Positions 37,099 to 46,761 of a DNA stretch of 64,000 nt are shown here, one piece after another (position 1 is the stretch's first letter; each line of letters opens with the position of its first letter). A program made the translations under genes and the position numbers. The notes under the pieces are model-generated. The model worked only from the letters and a program-made list of their open reading frames with translations. It did not search any database and was not told the origin of the DNA. Source of the DNA: Crotalaria pallida (lineage: Eukaryota; Streptophyta; Magnoliopsida; Fabales; Fabaceae). The stretch covers positions 124,617,290-124,681,289 of the forward strand of contig CM075649.1 of assembly GCA_037953625.1 (NCBI GenBank). The letters are read 5' to 3'.

Positions 37099-37533
37099 GA
37101 TATATGCTTTGTTTTGTTGTGATGCACTGGATTCTTCGATATTGCCATTGCTTATTTGTTGTTGCAATAGATTGTAGTCAGCTCCTTTGGTTGGACTCCC
37201 ATATCACCAAGTATCCGTCGGAGCCAAATAGCTTGATTTGTTGTCTCTGCAGCTGCCACAAACTCTGCTTCAGTAGTTGACTGTGCGACGATTGCTTGCT
37301 TCTTAGAAGCCCAAGAGATTACTCCCGAATCGAGTGAGAAGCCATAACCTGATGTGCTTATCATATCATCTATGGAACCTGCCTAATCACTGCCGGTGTA
37401 GCCAATCAACTTTGAGTTGGTGTTGGTTGTGTACCATATGCCAAACTCTTTCGTGCCTTGCAAGTATCTCAGGATTCTTTTGCCAACTCCAAAGTGAATT
37501 TGACTTGGGCTCTGCATGAACCTTGATAGAAGA
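37099..37533 (-). pseudogene. Minus-strand copia RT end and RNase H
   Basis: On the minus strand: LLSRFMQSPSQIHFGVGKRI and RYLQGTKEFGIWYTTNTNSK (RT/RNase H connection), then SWASKKQAIVAQSTTEAEF (RNase H) and ATTNQAIWLRRILGDMGVQ-like sequence. A stop follows YCNNK. It continues at 28288-28121 across the nested element. The same domains occur on the plus strand at 57680-58190 in closely related form. At about 37533 it abuts a plus-strand fragment of the same kind of element. Confidence 0.85.
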
Positions 37534-37614
37534 AGTTGAAGAAGATCAAGATATGCCCACTGCACTCCCACAAGAACAAAGTTCGCCGGAATCTACTCCA
37601 AGACGACTACACTA
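37534..37614 (+). pseudogene. Plus-strand copia linker between integrase and RT
   Basis: Reads EVEEDQDMPTALPQEQSSPE then STPRRL on the plus strand, the acidic/Pro-rich linker that precedes RT in Tnt1-like copia elements. The CACTA element inserted just after it. The matching RT starts near 56793, with roughly 100-150 bp of expected linker missing. Confidence 0.5.
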
Positions 37615-37960
37615 CACTACAGCATTTTTTGCTTTAGACCACACCTTTTTTTTTTCTTTCAAAAAACTGTGGTCAGAACACAAAATAGACCACGGTTTTA
37701 CAAAAGTGGCCAATAATATGTAAATTTTTCATTTTCCGATGTAATAGTTAAAGTAACGGTGGCCTATTTCTTTAGGCTACGGTTTTCGGACCGTGGGTCT
37801 TTTAAAGGCCACGGTTTTTAAACAAATTATATTAGACCACAGTTATATATGTGTGGCTTATAATATTAACTTTTAAACCGTGGCCAAAAGTGTTATATAC
37901 ACCACGGTTTTTATAACAATATATTACACCACGGTTTATTTTGTGTGGTTTATAATATTC
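37615..37960. repeat. CACTA left subterminal repeats
   Basis: About 10 copies of CCACGGTTTT/AAAACCGTGG variants after the terminal repeat. These are usually transposase-binding sites in CACTA elements. Confidence 0.8.
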
Positions 37961-37994
37961 GACGACGGAAGGGCACAACAACAGTCTCTATTCG

Positions 37995-38117
37995 ATGGCG
38001 GCGACGGCGGCGTTGGCGTCAATCGTCAATTTACTCTGGCGCTCTCCCCCTTCAGCTCTAGCAAACCCTATCCCATCAATTGGGGTTGGAGTAGTCACTT
38101 TCTTCCTCTTTTCCAAG
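37995..38117 (+). CDS. Possible first exon of gene carried by CACTA
   Basis: ATG-initiated 41 codons (MAATAALASIVNLLWRSPPS at the start) ending AAG at a good donor, GTATGC. It is Ala/Leu/Val-rich and could be a targeting or membrane-anchored N-terminus. Unrecognised. The candidate downstream exon is at 51246-51628, beyond a retroelement array inserted in what would be an intron. Whether the two belong to one transcript is inference. Confidence 0.35.
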
Positions 38118-38680
38118 GTATGCAACCAAAAATATTTACTTCTTTTGCTTCTTCTGGGTTCTCCAACAATATTTCCTTTATTCTTGTGTTTCTGCTTGGC
38201 CTTAGTTTTTGGTTTTCGGTCTCTATGTTCAAGTGGTGTGGGGATCGATGTTTTGTTCTTCTTTCCTGCTTAGGTTGTTTGGCGTCTTTTTTGCTCCCTA
38301 GGAGTTGGTTTCTGTTCTTGTTTGCTCTATTTTGGATTTTGCCTCTACATTGTATCTCTGCTTAACAGTGCATAATATTGCTAAACTAACGAGGGTAAAG
38401 ATGTGGAAAGATAGGTATATATATAGAAACATCATGACACATATAGCATGAGAATGATTTCATGCTATATTGCACTAAGGTTACTGGTTGAATTTTTTGT
38501 TTTAACTCTGGGGTTGGGGAATTTTATTTACATTTAGTTTCTTCTAATAGTAATGTGTTGTGTTCATTTGGTTTGAAAATTGGATAAACCCTTCATGACT
38601 GCTTTTAGGAGATGCATAAAGTGGATGGAGGATAAGTGAAACAAAACACCTGTTTGCATTGTGTTTGCATTGTGATGATA

Positions 38681-38728
<48 letters not shown>

Positions 38729-40790
38729 TTATATGTGTGTATAGTTTGTCTAAATATTATGATCTATTACTTTATTATTATTGCCGTAAATAATCAAAAT
38801 TTAGTCCTTTGTTTGTGTTATATTTTCTTGACTACTAAATTCAAGGGTTATTTACTATTGTGAGACCTGAAGTTTATTTGAAGTTTCTATTTTTTTTATT
38901 CACTAAAATAAAAGAGAGATAGACCTGAAAGTTGACAGATAAATTATGAGCACGTACAAAAGAATGATGAATTAAAGTGGATATGATTACGCAAGTGAGT
39001 GGGGGGATGCATAAAGGTAGAGAATATGTTTTGGCTAGTTTCTCTATTCTGTTTCCTTGCTAAAACTAGTTTGGTGTTGTTATTACTGATATGTGTACTA
39101 TGTGTTGTATCAGTTTGAAAGTTCTATCGTACTGTGTCTTGTGTGAATTTGGGTGTATAACTTATACTCCTTATAACTTGGTTTTGGTTTTCAATTCGGT
39201 CTCTGTGTTTTTTTTTGGACATTTTCACGACTATGGTAACTGTAATATAGGAGTATAGTTGAGGCTCGGAGCATTTATCATGGGGAAGTAGGTTTTTAGA
39301 AACCTCAGCCCTAAAGAATACTTGACCACCAACCCCATGAACATTTCTTGCATTAATCATTAATAATTAAATACTTCCCTTGCACTTGAAGAACTTATGC
39401 CAGTAAGCGTTGGTTGGAATCTATGAAAGAGGGGGTTTTGTGCCAATTTTTTTGCTTGGTTAGCTGCTCCTTACATGTTATGCGAATTGTTAGTCTTTAA
39501 ATGTAGTGTGTTCCTCATTCCTCCCATTCCCGTTGCACCATATCTTGCCATTTGTTAACAACACTGGTTTGGCGTCTTTTTTGCTCCCTAGGAGTTGGGT
39601 TCTGTTCTTGTTTGCTCTATTTTGGATTTTTCTCTCTGTGTTGTATCTCTGTTTAAAAGTGCATAATATTGCTAAACTAACGAGGGTAAAGATGCCTATC
39701 TGTCAGCCAAGTGTACTAGTATGAAAATGATTTCATGCTCTATTGCACTGAAGTTACTGGTTGATTCTTGTTTTCAAATAAGTGCTGAGAATGAAATCTA
39801 AGTAGTTCGTTTCTCTGTTTTGGTTTTGCCTTATGAAGTTTTTTTATTCATAGAGTTCAATCAGAAGGTGGTTTAGTGAAAATTTTTGGGAATTGTTTGT
39901 TCCATATCCAATATTCGTAAAGTCTTTAAAGTCTTGTCAAGGCTTTATTTTTTTAACATTCTTAAATATTAAAAAGTATAAACTACCAAGTAATTAGGGG
40001 AATTTTAAGGGTTTAGAGATAGGTTTCTTTTTGCATACTATTATAAGATCTAAGGATGTTAGTCTTCGTGTTAGTTGTTTTAGTTTTTTTAGTTTCTAAC
40101 TAAGGTATGGCTGTCATTCTATACTGGTTTTCTTCAAGCAATTCAATCCATGAAAGTCAAAAAATGGTGATTTATCACTAAGATAATATATGTTTCTTTT
40201 CTTGCAAAGTTCATATTATTGTTTTATTCAGTTTCTAGACAAGTTCCTTGGTTTATTATCATACTGTGGCTGATCTTGGATTGGTTCCATGGCTATTGAA
40301 AGGCTATCAAATCCCTTAAATAGCCTTTTTTCATGTTGTGGCTGATTTTGGAATGGTACCATGGAGGTAGGATTGTGTATTATTTTGCCCCTATTGTTGG
40401 CTTCAGGTTTATAGGTGATTTTTTGTGTTTTTTTTTTTTTTTGCTTTTTGCTGTTTCATGGGTTCTTCCCTCTGTTTCTTGGGTTTGCTTTGTATTTAAA
40501 CTCTATTCTGTGACTGTGAGGAGCATATCTTAATCTCGCATGTTGTTCCTCTGTCTCTGCTGCTGTCACTGCTGTTCCTCTATCTCCGCTGCTGTCACTG
40601 CTATTGTTGCTGGTGTCATTGTTGTTGTGCGATTCCTCTGCCGTGGGCGCAAGCTGCCGTGTCATTCCTCTACATTATATTCTCGTCGTTGACTTTGTAC
40701 CCAGGTTTTAAGATTACTTTCATGCAATTGGCTATTTTTGTACCATAATACACACATCACTTATTCTATGAGTCAAAATGTTACTGAGCG
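38118..40790. other. CACTA interior, intron-like, with internal duplication
   Basis: No supported coding exon. A segment of about 130-200 bp (38277-38403 and onward) recurs at 39567-39693, both containing GGCGTCTTTTTTGCTCCCTA and AACGAGGGTAAAGATG. A (TA)n run of about 44 bp lies at 38684-38727. Confidence 0.65.
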
Positions 40791-40795
40791 TAGTC

Positions 40796-42405
40796 TGTTA
40801 GTTCCATGATGAACATGATGAATGTTTTGATAATGACAAAGTGTTTTTTGAGCAAGCTACAAGTGTTGATCAAGTTTCAAGCTCAACAAGCAACAACAAA
40901 CATCAAATTAAGAAGAGAGAAAGCAAGCTCATGAAGACCTAAGTTTGAGTGTATTTGTATTTCTTTTATCTTTTGCCTCTCAAGCTTCATAGGTTTTTTA
41001 TTTGGGTAGATTATTATAGAGGGCAGTGAATCTCATTCATAAGTCATGATTTAATCATAATTTGAGTTTTCACTTAATCTAGAATCAATAGGTGGCTTAA
41101 AGGTTTTAAAGGAAAGGTTGGATTTTGAGAAAACAAGTTTTGAACATGTACAGTACCAACTTAATCGAGTAAGTGACTACCTTAATCGAGTACTACTCGA
41201 GTACACGACTTGCTTAATCGATTAAGTACTGCTGAACTGATTTTTAAAATACGTTTTTCACTTCTCAAATTCAGTTTTCAAGTGCTACAACTTTTGGGTA
41301 TTCTATATAAACCTTTTCCCAATTATTGTGATTAATCTAGAATCATTTTCATACAAGTTTTACAAAGAATCAAGCCACTCTATTCTCTCTCATTTTCTAA
41401 AGATCAAAGCTTCTCATATTTTCATATTCTTTGATCAAGAACCTTTGAATCTCTTATGGTGAATTGTCATAACTCTTGATTGAGATTCATAGGATTGTTT
41501 TGTGTTTTCTATTGTGTTGTAATCTTTGCAAGAAGGCAAGCCACTACAACAAACAAGAAGCCTTGGTGTGTCGATTATCATCAAGCAAATCTCATTGGAG
41601 AAGAAGAAGTCTTGGTTGTGAATCAAGCAAAGAGAAGCCTTGGTGTGTGGATTATCATCAAGCAATTGAAGACTTGTTGTGTCGATTATCAACAAGGGGT
41701 AGAGGTTAGATTAGAGAGAAGACCAATAGGATTACAAGGCAAGGGTGTCGGTTATCTCTTGTAAGCTAGCAAGAAGGGAGTCTTGTGAGGCAATCACTTG
41801 TAATTTGAGAACTCTAATTCCTCATAGTGAAGAATCTCTCTTGGTTGAAGAGGGGACTGGATGTAGCTTTCAAGCGGATGAAAGTGAACCAGGATAAATC
41901 ACTGTGTCGTATCTCTAAACCCTTACTCTTTATATTCAAGTCATTTGATTGCGTTCTTGGTTGAAAACCTAGAAAGATTGATTTTCATAATTGATTGAAT
42001 TGAATCTTTAATTGTTCAAATTGATTAAAGGGAAAATCATTTTCATAACTAGGAAATCAATAAGAATATAGGTGTTAATCATCTCCGCTGAATCTCTGAT
42101 CTTATGTGTTGATTGATTGATTTTCGTATGCAAATGAAAACTTGATTTTTCTGGTTTTTGCCTGTCATACTCGAGTAGTCGATTACTTACTCGATTAAGT
42201 GTTTTTGAACTTTCAGGTCTACTCGAGTAGCCTGCAATCTACTCGAGTAAGTTAGTGAAAAATTGCAAAAATCATTTGTTTTAATTGTTTTGATTTGTTT
42301 CGTTCGAAAATCTTTCAAGGTATCTTGTACACCTATTCAACCCCCCCTTCTAGGTGTATTCCTAGGGTTCCTTTGTCTCTCCAACCACCAATTGCGGTTT
42401 CCTCA
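40796..42405 (+). repeat. Array LTR 1
   Basis: 1610 bp. TATATAA at 41304-41310 is the likely core promoter. Palindromes TACTCGAGTA or ATCGAT-core variants lie at about 41162-41226 and 42172-42250. Confidence 0.95.
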
Positions 42406-42407
42406 AT

Positions 42408-42419
42408 TGGTATCAGAGC
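42408..42419 (+). promoter_or_regulatory. Primer binding site, unit 1
   Basis: TGGTATCAGAGC, an exact tRNA-iMet complement, two bases after LTR 1. Confidence 0.9.
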
Positions 42420-42477
42420 TCGGTCGAAAGACACGAGCATAAGAGCTTTTTCGTAAAGATCCTTTAAGAAAATCGCA

Positions 42478-44268
42478 ATGGGTTCTACGAATCCCTTTGG
42501 TGGTGAAGGTGCTTCAATAAGTCGTCCTCCATTGTTTGCCGGAGAAGGCTATGCATATTGGAAAGTTAGAATGAAAATCTTTATCCAAGCCATAGATAGT
42601 GATATTTGGAAAGTAGTTGAAAAAGGTCCTCATATCCCCTCTAGTTTAGTTGAAGGTGTAGAACAATTGATCCCTGAGGATAAGTGGAAGGATGATGATA
42701 GAAAGAAAGTACAATATGATTATAAAGCAAAGAATATCATTACATCCGCTTTATCCTATGACGAGTTCTTTAGAGTTTCTCAATGTTCTAGTGCTAAGGA
42801 AATGTGGGACACTTTACAAGTGACTCATGAAGGAACTAGTGAGGTTAGGAGAGCTAGATTGAATGCTTTAATGCGTGATTATGAATTGTTTCAAATGCTT
42901 CCAAATGAATCTATAAATGATATGCAAAAGCGTTTTACTCATATTATAAATCATTTACTTGCTCTTGGTAAAACATTTCTTCAAGGTGAACTTTCTAACA
43001 AAGTGTTGAGATGTTTAGACAGGAATTGGCAACCAAAAGTAACGGCTATTGTTGAATCTAAGAATTTGGATGCTATGGATCTAGCAACACTCTTTGGAAA
43101 GCTTCAAGAACATGAAATGGAGCTTGGACGATTAAGTATCAATGAAGAGTCGGATAAGAACAAATCAAGGAAAGGACTTGCTCTTAGAGTCAAAAGTGCA
43201 TATAAAAAGAAAGATAGTTCCGATGATGATGATAGTGAAGATTCCGATTCCGATGTTGATGAAAAAGACATGAAACTTCTACTAAGGAAGTTTGACAAGT
43301 TTCTAAGGAGAAAAAGAAGGTTGAACAAGGACAAAAGTAAAGAGAAGGATTCCCCACACTACAAGACCAAAACTTCAAAAGATGGTGTAGTTTGCCATGA
43401 ATGCGGAAAACCCGGACATCTCAAGTACTCATGCTCTAGGTATCTCAAGAAGAAGGAGAAAGACAAGAAAAATTCTAAATCTAAAAGAGCATACATTGTT
43501 TGGGATAGTGATGAAGATAACAAGAAAAGCACATCGAGTAGTTCATCGGATGATGAAGAAGCCGCTTGTCTCAACTTGATAACTCTAGTAGATGATGAAG
43601 AACAAAGTTCAAATGATGAATCAAGTTATCAAAGCGAGGATAGCAATGTAAGTGAATCTAAATCCGAAATTTCTTCTAAATATGAATTGTTACATAATGC
43701 TTATGAAGAAATGTATGAACAACTTGAAAAACTAGCTTTGAAAAACATTGAAAGAAAGAAGCTCATTTTGAAACATCAAAAAGAGATTTTAGATCTTCAA
43801 AAACAAGTTGATGAGCTTAATCTTGAAAATGAAACTCTTGATCTTATATATTCTAGTTCTTCTTGTGATTGTGCTAGTAGAGTGAATATTGTGGTTGATT
43901 GTGAGAATTGCAAGTTGCTTAAAGATGAAAATGCTATTTTGAAAAATAAGCTTGCAAGTTTCTCAAATGGTGATATTAGATTGCGCACATTGTTAAATTT
44001 TCAAAGAGAAAATTCAAACAAGTTTGGTTTGGGTTATACTAATGCTAAGAGTAATTCTCATAGAAATGTTGTTGATTTTTCTAAAGTTGATTTCTCAAAT
44101 GCACCAACATGTTTCTATTGTGGTACTCATGGACATACTTCAAATGTGTGTTATGTTAAAGTGCATGGTATACCTAAAGGAAATTTTGTTTGGATGAAAA
44201 AGGGTGAAAGTCCCTACACTAACAAAAATGGATCCAAAACCATTTGGATACCAAAAAGCAAAGCATGA
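42478..44268 (+). CDS. Gag, array unit 1
   Basis: A 596-codon intact ORF encoding a close relative of the gag at 4218-6002. Copia-type gag N-terminus (PPLFAGEGYAYWKVRMK), acidic-serine linker (about 245-260), CCHC knuckle CHECGKPGHLKYSC at residues 306-319, a second acidic-serine segment (about 355-400), a Lys/Glu-rich likely coiled coil (about 415-467), and a second knuckle CFYCGTHGHTSNVC at 545-558. It ends IWIPKSKA with no protease after it. Compared with element A, differences cluster in the linkers (for example VKSAYKKKDSSDDD against VNRSYKKKENSDDD), while the knuckles are unchanged, as expected if the protein was kept under selection. RNA packaging is inferred from the family. Confidence 0.9.
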   Translation: MGSTNPFGGEGASISRPPLFAGEGYAYWKVRMKIFIQAIDSDIWKVVEKGPHIPSSLVEGVEQLIPEDKWKDDDRKKVQYDYKAKNIITSALSYDEFFRVSQCSSAKEMWDTLQVTHEGTSEVRRARLNALMRDYELFQMLPNESINDMQKRFTHIINHLLALGKTFLQGELSNKVLRCLDRNWQPKVTAIVESKNLDAMDLATLFGKLQEHEMELGRLSINEESDKNKSRKGLALRVKSAYKKKDSSDDDDSEDSDSDVDEKDMKLLLRKFDKFLRRKRRLNKDKSKEKDSPHYKTKTSKDGVVCHECGKPGHLKYSCSRYLKKKEKDKKNSKSKRAYIVWDSDEDNKKSTSSSSSDDEEAACLNLITLVDDEEQSSNDESSYQSEDSNVSESKSEISSKYELLHNAYEEMYEQLEKLALKNIERKKLILKHQKEILDLQKQVDELNLENETLDLIYSSSSCDCASRVNIVVDCENCKLLKDENAILKNKLASFSNGDIRLRTLLNFQRENSNKFGLGYTNAKSNSHRNVVDFSKVDFSNAPTCFYCGTHGHTSNVCYVKVHGIPKGNFVWMKKGESPYTNKNGSKTIWIPKSKA

Positions 44269-45079
44269 TTGTTTTGTAGGTTTGATTGAAGATGCAAATG
44301 AATGACACATGTTCTCAATTGGTCTCAACTATGAATGTCTATATTCACATCTTCAATTGGTATCACACTTGCATCTCAAGTGAATGTCCTACAAAGTGGT
44401 AATATTTGATATTGATACATTATCTCAATTGGTATCTTCTCAATTGATATTACGTTTCTAATTGTTTAATTAAATCATTTGGTATCATTGAGTAGATTTA
44501 TAGATGGTTATCATTATATAGTGACATGCTTTGGTGTTATATTTCTTTGCATTGATATCTTCTTTGTTAAGTGATATTATGATCTTTTTAGTTCTCAATT
44601 GGTATTACATTTCATTGTTATATTCTCTTACCAATTGATATCACATTTCAAAGTATAGCTCTATTGTATTTGTTCAATTGGTATCAATGTTGTGAAGAAA
44701 TAATCATTGATTTCTTACCTTGGCTTAGATGTTATATTTCAATTGGTATATAATGCTTTTTGATAATGCCAAAGGGGGAGAAATATGATGTTTTGAATTG
44801 AATGAAATGTTTCTCAAAGGGGGAGAAATGGTATATTTTTCAAAACATGGGAGAAATATGATATTATATTTGGAGAAAGGTTGTTTTGTTGTTTTTATGT
44901 AGGTTGAGCTAAGTTGTTCAAGATAGGGGGAGAATCAAGCTTCTATCTCAATTGGATTCAAATGTCAAAAACATTGATTGAGGGGGAGAAAGAGTCTTCT
45001 CAAGTGATCAAATGTTTCAAGCATCAACAACTTCAAGCGATTTCAAAACATGGGTTGTCATTTTCAAAAAGGGGGAGAT
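44269..45079 (+). repeat. Array unit 1 3' non-coding region: primer-site-like and polypurine repeats
   Basis: CAATTGGTATC and near variants occur about eight times between 44313 and 44750, spaced irregularly by 15-120 bp. Purine words (AAAGGGGGAGAAA near 44771 and 44818, then AGGGGGAGAA near 44924 and GAGGGGGAGAAAG near 44980) lead to the final polypurine tract AAAAAGGGGGAGA at 45066-45078. No ORF is supported. Confidence 0.8.
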
Positions 45080-46689
45080 TGTTAGTTCCATGATGAACAT
45101 GATGAATGTTTTGATAATGACAAAGTGTTTTTTGAGCAAGCTACAAGTGTTGATCAAGTTTCAAGCTCAACAAGCAACAACAAACATCAAATTAAGAAGA
45201 GAGAAAGCAAGCTCATGAAGACCTAAGTTTGAGTGTATTTGTATTTCTTTTATCTTTTGCCTCTCAAGCTTCATAGGTTTTTTATTTGGGTAGATTATTA
45301 TAGAGGGCAGTGAATCTCATTCATAAGTCATGATTTAATCATAATTTGAGTTTTCACTTAATCTAGAATCAATAGGTGGCTTAAAGGTTTTAAAGGAAAG
45401 GTTGGATTTTGAGAAAACAAGTTTTGAACATGTACAGTACCAACTTAATCGAGTAAGTGACTACCTTAATCGAGTACTACTCGAGTACACGACTTGCTTA
45501 ATCGATTAAGTACTGCTGAACTGATTTTTAAAATACGTTTTTCACTTCTCAAATTCAGTTTTCAAGTGCTACAACTTTTGGGTATTCTATATAAACCTTT
45601 TCCCAATTATTGTGATTAATCTAGAATCATTTTCATACAAGTTTTACAAAGAATCAAGCCACTCTATTCTCTCTCATTTTCTAAAGATCAAAGCTTCTCA
45701 TATTTTCATATTCTTTGATCAAGAACCTTTGAATCTCTTATGGTGAATTGTCATAACTCTTGATTGAGATTCATAGGATTGTTTTGTGTTTTCTATTGTG
45801 TTGTAATCTTTGCAAGAAGGCAAGCCACTACAACAAACAAGAAGCCTTGGTGTGTCGATTATCATCAAGCAAATCTCATTGGAGAAGAAGAAGTCTTGGT
45901 TGTGAATCAAGCAAAGAGAAGCCTTGGTGTGTGGATTATCATCAAGCAATTGAAGACTTGTTGTGTCGATTATCAACAAGGGGTAGAGGTTAGATTAGAG
46001 AGAAGATCAATAGGATTACAAGGCAAGGGTGTCGGTTATCTCTTGTAAGCTAGCAAGAAGGGAGTCTTGTGAGGCAATCACTTGTAATTTGAGAACTCTA
46101 ATTCCTCATAGTGAAGAATCTCTCTTGGTTGAAGAGGGGACTGGATGTAGCTTTCAAGCGGATGAAAGTGAACCAGGATAAATCACTGTGTCGTATCTCT
46201 AAACCCTTACTCTTTATATTCAAGTCATTTGATTGCGTTCTTGGTTGAAAACCTAGAAAGATTGATTTTCATAATTGATTGAATTGAATCTTTAATTGTT
46301 CAAATTGATTAAAGGGAAAATCATTTTCATAACTAGGAAATCAATAAGAATATAGGTGTTAATCATCTCCGCTGAATCTCTGATCTTATGTGTTGATTGA
46401 TTGATTTTCGTATGCAAATGAAAACTTGATTTTTCTGGTTTTTGCCTGTCATACTCGAGTAGTCGATTACTTACTCGATTAAGTGTTTTTGAACTTTCAG
46501 GTCTACTCGAGTAGCCTGCAATCTACTCGAGTAAGTTAGTGAAAAATTGCAAAAATCATTTGTTTTAATTGTTTTGATTTGTTTCGTTCGAAAATCTTTC
46601 AAGGTATCTTGTACACCTATTCAACCCCCCCTTCTAGGTGTATTCCTAGGGTTCCTTTGTCTCTCCAACCACCAATTGCGGTTTCCTCA
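45080..46689 (+). repeat. Array LTR 2 (central, shared)
   Basis: 1610 bp, acting as 3' LTR of unit 1 and 5' LTR of unit 2. Flanked by polypurine tract and primer site, with no target duplication at either side. Confidence 0.95.
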
Positions 46690-46691
46690 AT

Positions 46692-46703
46692 TGGTATCAG
46701 AGT
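46692..46703 (+). promoter_or_regulatory. Primer binding site, unit 2, variant
   Basis: TGGTATCAGAGT: the last base is T (46703) where unit 1 and element A have C. One mismatch to tRNA-iMet at the distal end. Confidence 0.85.
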
Positions 46704-46761
46704 TCGGTCGAAAGACACGAGCATAAGAGCTTTTTCGTAAAGATCCTTTAAGAAAATCGCA

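Noticed and set aside
37880..38365. 161-codon frame overlapping the CACTA left end
   Set aside because: It starts in the subterminal repeats and reads through the better-supported exon 37995-38117 in another frame, giving an implausible protein.
38684..38727. TA dinucleotide run (also at 26949, 52564 and 52715)
   Set aside because: Ordinary microsatellites, listed only within the surrounding features.
41480..41764. 94-codon ORF in the LTRs of the gag-only array
   Set aside because: Built from the repeated GTGTGGATTATCATCAAG segment. In element A the same segment reads differently because of indels, so the frame is not conserved.
44300..44760. CRISPR-like or satellite array reading of the CAATTGGTATC repeats
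   Set aside because: Repeat length, irregular spacing and plant retroelement context rule out CRISPR. Spacers are not unit-length, so it is not a satellite.
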